34,633 nucleotides of DNA. Source: Syntrophomonadaceae bacterium. Lineage in GTDB: Bacteria; Bacillota; Dethiobacteria; DTU022. Location: positions 1 through 34,633 of the forward strand of contig SKMK01000052.1 in assembly GCA_007121075.1 (NCBI GenBank). Reading direction: 5' to 3'. Positions 30,044 through 34,633 of this stretch are shown piece by piece (within the stretch, counting starts at the first letter, position 1; every line of letters starts with the position of its first letter). The notes under the pieces are model-generated. The model ran no database searches and had not been told where the DNA came from. It worked only from the letters and a program-made list of their open reading frames with translations. The translations under genes were made by a program, and so were the position numbers.

Positions 30044-30871
30044 ATGCTGAAAGGGTTTTACAGGCTTGGCCGCCCCATCAACGCCCTGGCCGGCTGTGTG
30101 GCCGTTTTTGTCAGCGGTTACGTGGCCGGAGCACCGTCGTGGTTGCCCGTATTCCTGGCTGCTTTTGTGGTATTGCTGATTAACATTTCCACCAATGCCT
30201 GGAATGACTACATCGATATTGAAATAGACAAAATTAACAAGCCCGAAAGGCCTTTGCCTTCCGGTGTGATTAGCCCGCAGCAGGCCCTGATTTTTTCCAC
30301 CGCCGGGACCATTCTGTCCCTGGTTATTGCCGCTTTTATTAACCCGCAGGCCTTCTATATTGCCGTAGGCGCCAATCTCCTGCTTTACTTTTACTCCTGG
30401 AAACTTAAATGTACAGTCCTGTGGGGTAATGCAGCTGTAGCTGTGATAGTAGCGCTCTGCTTTATTTTTGGTGGGGTAGCGGCGGAAAATATCCGGCCCA
30501 CAGTGATGCCGGCCGTGACGGTGTTTTTTGCCATCATGGGCCGGGAGATCCTGAAAACCATGGCCGACTATAGGGGCGACCTGCAGGAACAGTGCCGGAC
30601 CATCGCCACGGCCCGGGGTAAAGAGGCCGCATGCAACTTCATGATCGCCTTTCTGGCATTAACCTCCCTGGTAATGCTGGCCGCCTTCTTTATCGAACAG
30701 TATTCCCTGCTGTATCTTTTGATCATCATTTTTGGTATGTATCCCCTGTTCACCTACGTTGCCATCAATGCCAGGCGCACCACTTCTGAAAATAAGCTCG
30801 AGCGATTGAGCCTGGTTATGAAGTACGGTTTTTTTGTCTGGTTTTTGGCCGTAGTCCTGGGAGCAGCTTAG
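30044..30871 (+). CDS. UbiA-family prenyltransferase
   Basis: A 275-residue membrane prenyltransferase with about eight helices. The first diphosphate-Mg motif, NDYIDIEID, lies at residues 54-62, followed by KINKPERPLPSG. The second, DYRGDLQEQCRT, lies near residue 172. The short length and the 'NKPERPLPSG' form resemble geranylgeranylglyceryl-phosphate geranylgeranyltransferase and homogentisate/chlorophyll-type enzymes rather than UbiA or MenA. It would attach a polyprenyl chain to an unknown acceptor. It faces a dolichol/phytol-kinase-like gene tail to tail, which hints at a shared isoprenoid pathway. Confidence 0.85.
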   Translation: MLKGFYRLGRPINALAGCVAVFVSGYVAGAPSWLPVFLAAFVVLLINISTNAWNDYIDIEIDKINKPERPLPSGVISPQQALIFSTAGTILSLVIAAFINPQAFYIAVGANLLLYFYSWKLKCTVLWGNAAVAVIVALCFIFGGVAAENIRPTVMPAVTVFFAIMGREILKTMADYRGDLQEQCRTIATARGKEAACNFMIAFLALTSLVMLAAFFIEQYSLLYLLIIIFGMYPLFTYVAINARRTTSENKLERLSLVMKYGFFVWFLAVVLGAA

Positions 30872-30952
30872 CTTTAAATCATGTTTTCGGTTCACAAGCG
30901 CTGCATGGGGCGGCAATGGTATCATCAGTGCTAAAAAAAACCGGGGGCCCTT

Positions 30953-31733
30953 TTAAAACTGGGCCAACAGGAAAATGACCGTGGTGGTGGCCAGGGGCAC
31001 GGTCAGATCATCGGTGGTTGAAGGAGAAAGCAATTCGAACAGGGTTCCGGCCAGGGCGGTGACCAGGGCATAGATCATGACCAAATCCAGGGTCAAGATC
31101 TTCTGGTTGACCGGGTTAAAAAGGCCGTAATAGTAAAAAGCTCCGTAACAGAGCAAGAAGGCCGAGGCGAAAAAGGTCAGCTGACCCTTCCAGGGTTCTC
31201 TGGGAGCCGGTGTAGGAAAAGGCTATTTTTATCTTTCCGTAGTTTTTCCCCACCATCGAGGCGAGCGAATCGCTGATGATCATAATCAAAATGCCGCAGA
31301 TGGGGAAATAAAGCTGGTACGGGGCGAACAGGACAAAGATCGTAAAGAGCAGGGTTATGGAAAGGCTGTAATAAAAAGGCCCCTGCAGGCGCCCCGCTTT
31401 TGCTTCTGCTTCTTCACCGATCGCTTCATACAGTTCTTTTAGCTGCTTGACGGAGCTGTTGCGGGCGCTGAAATAAACGGCAATGGTAAGGCTTGAGGCA
31501 ATGACAATAGCGTGCAGGGGGAGGATAAAGAAGGGGACAATTAAAACAACCAGCCCGGTGAAAAGGTGGACGGTTTTGCGGGCGATAAATTTGGACATGA
31601 TCCCTTTGTGTTCAAAGAAAACAGGGATCAGGATCGTGAGCAGGATATAACCGTAGGCGATACCAACAAGGGCCAAATCATGCAGGAAATCGGCGGTGCT
31701 GTAGTTTGTAATGATATCGATCAGAGCGGTCAT
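30953..31733 (-). pseudogene. dolichol/phytol kinase-like (SEC59/VTE5 family) gene, frameshifted
   Basis: Two overlapping reading frames together make one family member. The first 184 or so residues run from ATG 31733 to ...QRTLEGS in one frame. The protein then continues as LTFFASAFLLCYGAF...AQF in another frame, down to the stop at 30953. Dropping one base near 31181 joins them as LEGSLTFF, the sequence expected in this family, giving about 259 residues with six or seven membrane helices and the DSLASMVGKNYGK CTP-site-like motif. The extra base lies inside a 12-bp palindrome, GGTCAGCTGACC (31175-31186). It is either a real frameshift mutation or a sequencing error. The enzyme would phosphorylate a polyprenol. 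Confidence 0.75.
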
Positions 31734-31965
31734 AAAAAATCATTAGTATATCATTCAGGCGGGATAAGCTATTGCCTGCCAGATATACTCCTTCCAGTTG
31801 TCGCTTGCTGCTATCAGGCGGTTGTATCTAAAGTAAGAATTGCTACAAAAAACAAGCTTTACAAACAGGGCTTAATTTACTCCCTGCTTCAAGGTTTGCC
31901 TGGATTTGACTATGCAGTTTTATTTAGTATTACCCAAAAGCGATGTACTGTCAAGTAAAGCGGTT
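31734..31965. other. intergenic region without a recognisable gene
   Basis: Upstream of the broken kinase-like gene. No ribosome site followed by a convincing frame is seen on either strand. Confidence 0.25.
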
Positions 31966-32079
31966 TATAATAAAACCGGAAGAGTAACAATGGCAATGAC
32001 CATGAAAAAATAGTTGCCGGGGCGGGACCGGCAGGGACTTTAATGGCAGCGCTGCTGACCGGCAATGCGGCCGGTTTTT
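31966..32079 (+). ncRNA. possible short transcript with a 7-codon ORF and terminator
   Basis: TATAAT at 31966-31971 (poor -35) is followed by GGAAGAG (31978-31984) and a 7-codon frame, MAMTMKK, at 31990-32013. Next come a TTGCCGG/CCGGCA hairpin (32014-32033) and a terminator-like hairpin with a T tract (32058-32079). This could be a small RNA or a leader-peptide attenuator for the SH3-domain gene that starts at 32155. The evidence is only structural. Confidence 0.3.
32058..32079 (+). terminator. intrinsic terminator-like hairpin upstream of the SH3-domain gene
   Basis: ACCGGC (32058-32063), a 6-base loop, GCCGGT (32070-32075), followed by a run of T to 32079. No plus-strand gene precedes it, so it points to a short leader or small RNA. 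Confidence 0.5.
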
Positions 32080-32154
32080 CAGTAAGATAAATTCAAGTGG
32101 ATGTAGAAAGAACAGCTAGTTTTGTTTATAATAGGCCTGAAGGGGGTGACCCGG

Positions 32155-33111
32155 GTGGATAAATCAGGTCAGAGCCGTTTTGATAATGAAGAAGTGGATG
32201 AGGTTGAAAAGCCTTACTACCAGGATCGGCGCGGATCCTGGGAAGCGGGAAGAAAGAAGAAACGGTGGTGGATTCCCCTCACGCTTTTAATGATCATTGT
32301 TGCAGTTGTAGGTTCACTCTGGTATATAGGCAGTCGCACTCAATTTTGGCTTTTCCAGGATTTAATGGAGGCTATTTTTCCCGCGGAAGAAGAAATTCAA
32401 ATCATTATGCCGGCGGCGCTTTTTGCCGGCCAGGATTTTGAAGAAATTGCCGCCTGTGCCGTGGAGGAACAGGGTGTGGATGAAATTGTGCCGATTGAGG
32501 AAGACCAGCTGGTTTATAACATGACACCTGAAGTACGAGAGAAGCTGCTTACCGATGCGGAAAATGATTTAGAAGAAAAGCTTTCTACCCTGGAAGACGG
32601 TAGGCAGCATCCTTACGTGGTTGAGATCAGCTATGACGATTCCTTTGAGGAGTTTTACCTGATGATCGAACCTGACCAATTTGATCAGGCTTTAGTGCCG
32701 GCATCGGAACTTTATGCTGCAGCTGTTTATTACCAGTATTTAATCGCTGCCGGGGACGAAGCAAGGGAAGTTGCGGTAGAACTGGAAAATGAAGAAACAG
32801 GTGCCCGGGAAACACTTGCTTATCCCGGGGATTTAAACCGGGTCGCTTCTATTTTAGAAAGGCCTGCAGTAGCAGATGAAGAACCGGTAGGTCCGGCAGC
32901 CGGGGATGAGGTCGTTGTCGATACCGGCCCGGATAATTTGAATTTGCGAGACGGCCCGGCTATAACCTACCTCATTATAGACATCCTAAGCTCCGGTACT
33001 GTTCTTGAAGTCATTGACGAAGAAGGCGAATGGCTAAAAGTTATAACTCCCGATCAGAAAGAAGGCTGGGTTCACGGCGACTTTGTGGAATTAGTTGATA
33101 AAGATAGCTAA
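32155..33111 (+). CDS. membrane-anchored protein with C-terminal bacterial SH3 domain
   Basis: A 318-residue protein. A basic cytoplasmic N-terminus (GRKKKRWW) precedes one membrane helix (about residues 38-58). An acidic extracytoplasmic region follows, and residues about 255-315 form an SH3b domain (NLNLRDGPAITY ... WLKV ... GWVHGDFVELV). SH3b domains usually bind peptidoglycan or peptides at the cell surface. GTG 32155 is chosen because AGGGGG at 32141-32146 is eight bases upstream. The middle region (about 70-240) matches no family I know. It is a single gene. Confidence 0.75.
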   Translation: MDKSGQSRFDNEEVDEVEKPYYQDRRGSWEAGRKKKRWWIPLTLLMIIVAVVGSLWYIGSRTQFWLFQDLMEAIFPAEEEIQIIMPAALFAGQDFEEIAACAVEEQGVDEIVPIEEDQLVYNMTPEVREKLLTDAENDLEEKLSTLEDGRQHPYVVEISYDDSFEEFYLMIEPDQFDQALVPASELYAAAVYYQYLIAAGDEAREVAVELENEETGARETLAYPGDLNRVASILERPAVADEEPVGPAAGDEVVVDTGPDNLNLRDGPAITYLIIDILSSGTVLEVIDEEGEWLKVITPDQKEGWVHGDFVELVDKDS

Positions 33112-33143
33112 AAGCTGACCAGGAAACAGACAGGGGAGAGCTT

Positions 33144-33260
33144 TTGTTTACAAAAGATGAGGATGCTTGTTTTGGTTTTATAGAAAAAACCAGGCTTCAG
33201 TATTTCGATCTAAAACTCCTTCTGGAAAAAAACCTGAGAGACCTTTTACATATTACCTGA
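33144..33260 (+). CDS. possible 38-residue protein, unknown
   Basis: A 38-codon frame starts at TTG 33144, with GGGGAG at 33133-33138 five bases upstream, 32 bases after the SH3-domain gene. The peptide starts MFTKDEDACFGF and has a charged, leucine-rich helical second half. It could be a real small gene or a remnant; no family is recognised. Confidence 0.3.
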   Translation: MFTKDEDACFGFIEKTRLQYFDLKLLLEKNLRDLLHIT

Positions 33261-33283
33261 AAATCTGATCCTATTTTGATGAT

Positions 33284-33641
33284 TTATAATAAGGGGTTAT
33301 GGAAGCGCACTCCTTCAACCGTGCTGTCATGGGCAAAATCTTCACTTAAGATCAAGCCGATCTAATTAAGGCGGGCAGTGCCCCATATCAGGGCATCCCA
33401 GTAAGAAAAGCTGTGAATTTTTAGGCCCTGCACTGCTTCCAGGTGATCATCTCGTTAACCTTAAGGGCCGGCAAGATCTGGCAAAAGTTATTGATCCTCT
33501 CTTCAGCTTGTTCCAGTGTAAGAGGATCGGAAATCTTTTTTTGGTACGGTAAAAAAACTCAGATAGAATCTGAGTGCTTATAAAAGCGCTGCCTTCAGTA
33601 ACCAGGCTATCAAGTATATTCAAGGCTCTTTTCTGTTGGCT
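33284..33641 (-). pseudogene. decayed VapC-type PIN-domain toxin gene
   Basis: Translated in three frames on the minus strand, this stretch reads as a VapC-like PIN protein. The pieces are RALNILDSLVTEGS-AFISTQ, then DPLTLEQAEERINNF, then SYWDALIWGTARLN, then IGLILSEDF, ending GVRFHNPLL. The family pattern (ISTQ-LxEF, YWDALI, LSEDF, GVxFxNP) is clear. The lesions are a frame change in the run of seven T (33536-33542), another near 33441-33446, and a TAG at 33362-33364 where a Gln codon (CAG) would fit. The N-terminal start with its first catalytic Asp is missing, with a TAG at 33642-33644. No antitoxin gene is seen upstream. The gene is almost certainly dead. Confidence 0.75.
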
Positions 33642-33684
33642 CTAGAATAGGAGGTTTTGCGTTGGACGGTAGACAGGACCCTGG

Positions 33685-33713
33685 CTGCACTTGCAAAAAG
33701 TTTGCAGGTGCAG
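33685..33713. repeat. 13-bp hairpin with 3-base loop
   Basis: CTGCACTTGCAAA (33685-33697) pairs with TTTGCAGGTGCAG (33701-33713), with only one G-U pair, around the loop AAG. No T tract follows on the plus strand. It sits upstream of the dead VapC-like gene. It might be a REP-like element or the end of a lost element. Confidence 0.4.
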
Positions 33714-33917
33714 GTTGAACCGGCCTGACTAATCTATATGCTATAAGCCTTATATCCATATGTATGGCTTGCCTGCCCCCCATTTTTTCAATTTTTCTTT
33801 AAAGCTGTTATCCTGTCCCCTGGTAATGCACAATTTCTTGCGTGCCAGGGCGCCCACTTTAATTAACATAGATAGTTTCTATGCATCAATTAAGGGCTAA
33901 TTTCTATTGTAAAACCG

Positions 33918-33926
33918 TGATATAAT
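33918..33926 (+). promoter_or_regulatory. extended -10 promoter for the HepT/MntA operon
   Basis: TGA followed by TATAAT (33921-33926) is an extended -10 element; the -35 region is weak. It would give a leader of about 115 bases before the HepT-like gene. Confidence 0.45.
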
Positions 33927-34048
33927 CGGATTATATATTTAGCGCAGAGCTTTATCCAGGTCATCAATGTTATGATTGCTACAGAACAATCTTAAAAAGC
34001 TGTGTTCGACAAAATAGCTGTTCATTGATATATGGAAGGGGCTGTGGT

Positions 34049-34495
34049 ATGACTTATTCATATTCAAGATTGAACCTTTCACGAATACGGGAAAAAGTCG
34101 CAGATATCAGGGAAAATGTCGAAGTTCTGAAATACTATGCAGGCCAGGACCAGGATATATTTTTATCCAATAAGGAAGCAGTAAGGTCCGCAAGATATGC
34201 ATTTATTGTTATGATTGAGGCTGCCTGTAATATAGCTAACCATTTGTGTGCAAAGTTGCTTAACAATTCTCCCGAGAGTTATGCTGAATGTTTCCTGATT
34301 TTAGGAAAAAACGATTTTATCACAAAAGAGCTGTCTCAAAGGCTTGGCAAAATGGCCGGTTTTCGTAACCTTCTTGTTCATGGTTATGCCGAGATAGATG
34401 ATAGAAAGATGTTTTCCATTATGCAAAATAATGTAGAGGATATTGAATGGTGGTTAAAAGAATTAGAACTTATACTGGAGAAGAATACAAGATAA
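34049..34495 (+). CDS. HepT-like (DUF86) toxin of a HepT/MntA system
   Basis: A 148-residue helical protein of the DUF86/HepT family. The RxxxxHxY active motif is present as RNLLVHGY near residue 110. The helix containing FIVMIEAACNIANHL near residue 55 is typical. HepT toxins are RNases or RNA-binding toxins whose Tyr is neutralised by AMPylation from the partner MntA. ATG 34049 has GGAAGGGG at 34034-34041; an in-frame TTG at 34025 lies before this site. The gene is followed after about ten bases by the MntA-like antitoxin, the usual order. Confidence 0.88.
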   Translation: MTYSYSRLNLSRIREKVADIRENVEVLKYYAGQDQDIFLSNKEAVRSARYAFIVMIEAACNIANHLCAKLLNNSPESYAECFLILGKNDFITKELSQRLGKMAGFRNLLVHGYAEIDDRKMFSIMQNNVEDIEWWLKELELILEKNTR

Positions 34496-34505
34496 GGTGA
34501 TGATG

Positions 34506-34633
34506 ATGGTTGATAAACAAAGGCATAACCTTTCTAAAGAAAATAAAACAGCAATAAAAGATAAAATTAAGGCAAAACTGCAGGAGAATCCTTATATTCT
34601 TTTTGCATTTGTTCATGGTTCATTTCTTGAAAG
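34506..34633 (+). CDS. MntA-like nucleotidyltransferase antitoxin, partial (cut by window end)
   Basis: The first 42 codons of a second toxin-antitoxin gene. After a charged N-terminus it reaches FAFVHGSFLE, the GSF start of the minimal nucleotidyltransferase motif (GSxxxxxxxxxSDxDL); the rest lies outside the window. Three successive ATG codons (34500, 34503, 34506) are possible starts; AAGGTGA lies just before them. Family members AMPylate the HepT toxin. Confidence 0.75.
   Translation, partial: MVDKQRHNLSKENKTAIKDKIKAKLQENPYILFAFVHGSFLE

Noticed and set aside
33662-33718. 18-codon TTG-started frame with AGGAGG seven bases upstream.
   Set aside because: The frame is mostly the two arms of the 13-bp hairpin at 33685-33713, and the peptide resembles nothing known. 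The ribosome-like site also overlaps the start of the PIN pseudogene on the other strand.
1-34633. tRNA or rRNA genes, CRISPR arrays, insertion sequences, prophage genes.
   Set aside because: No cloverleaf, repeat-spacer pattern, transposase motif or phage structural gene was recognised on either strand by reading; a covariance-model search was not possible.

Overview
The window looks like a chromosomal segment of an anaerobic, low-to-medium GC Bacillota (Clostridia, possibly near the Peptococcaceae or Syntrophomonadales). This rests on strong AGGAGG-type ribosome sites, frequent TTG/GTG starts, oxygen-labile and ferredoxin-linked enzymes (a 2-oxoacid:ferredoxin oxidoreductase, a 4-hydroxybutyryl-CoA dehydratase-like protein, many 4Fe-4S proteins), and a sigma-54 activator beside amino-acid catabolism genes. 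No rRNA, tRNA, CRISPR array or insertion sequence was recognised. All functions are predictions from motifs and context.

Layout. 225-2950: an MscS-related protein made of repeated membrane helices, and a LOG-family nucleotide phosphoribohydrolase with a consensus promoter. 3092-6291 (minus strand): a PAS/AAA+/Fis sigma-54 activator, then a sodium:neurotransmitter-type (NSS) amino-acid transporter with a 34-residue MetS-like small subunit. 6292-7073: a control region with two divergent sigma-54 promoters (TGGCAT-N5-TTGC on both strands) and two identical TGTCA-N6-TGACA inverted repeats between them. 7074-12001: a split HcnABC-like amino-acid dehydrogenase (2Fe-2S protein, NAD/FAD oxidoreductase, 2x4Fe-4S ferredoxin, BFD-like 2Fe-2S protein, DAO-family flavoprotein), an Asp/Glu-racemase-like protein and an IclR regulator. 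12350-16450: a four-subunit 2-oxoacid:ferredoxin oxidoreductase and a Leu/Val/Phe dehydrogenase. Read together, this suggests uptake of an amino acid, optional racemisation, flavin-linked or NAD-linked oxidation to a 2-oxoacid, and conversion to acyl-CoA with reduced ferredoxin. The substrate is unknown.

16537-20030: a PpnP-like cupin, a DUF362 protein, an AbfD-like 4-hydroxybutyryl-CoA dehydratase with all its cluster ligands, and a small Cys-rich protein. 20089-24158 (minus strand): a NapH-like ferredoxin membrane protein, a TspO-like membrane protein, a CsoR/CstR-family repressor lacking the copper-type histidine, and a NapH-type/FNR-type fusion reductase. A promoter with an overlapping ATACCCC-A-GGGGGTAT operator lies upstream of the reductase.

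24341-29660: kynureninase (minus), an ATC-hydrolase-family protein and a cytoplasmic reductive-dehalogenase-like protein (plus), an ABC-2 exporter and a small zinc-ribbon protein (minus). 30044-34633: a UbiA-family prenyltransferase facing a dolichol/phytol-kinase-like gene broken by one extra base, an SH3-domain membrane protein, a decayed VapC-type PIN toxin, and a HepT/MntA toxin-antitoxin pair cut by the window end.

The strongest candidate for an undescribed system is the sigma-54-controlled transporter/oxidase/racemase/ferredoxin-oxidoreductase module at 3092-16450. Next are the CstR-like regulon at 20089-24158 and the dehalogenase-like gene with its ATC-hydrolase partner.
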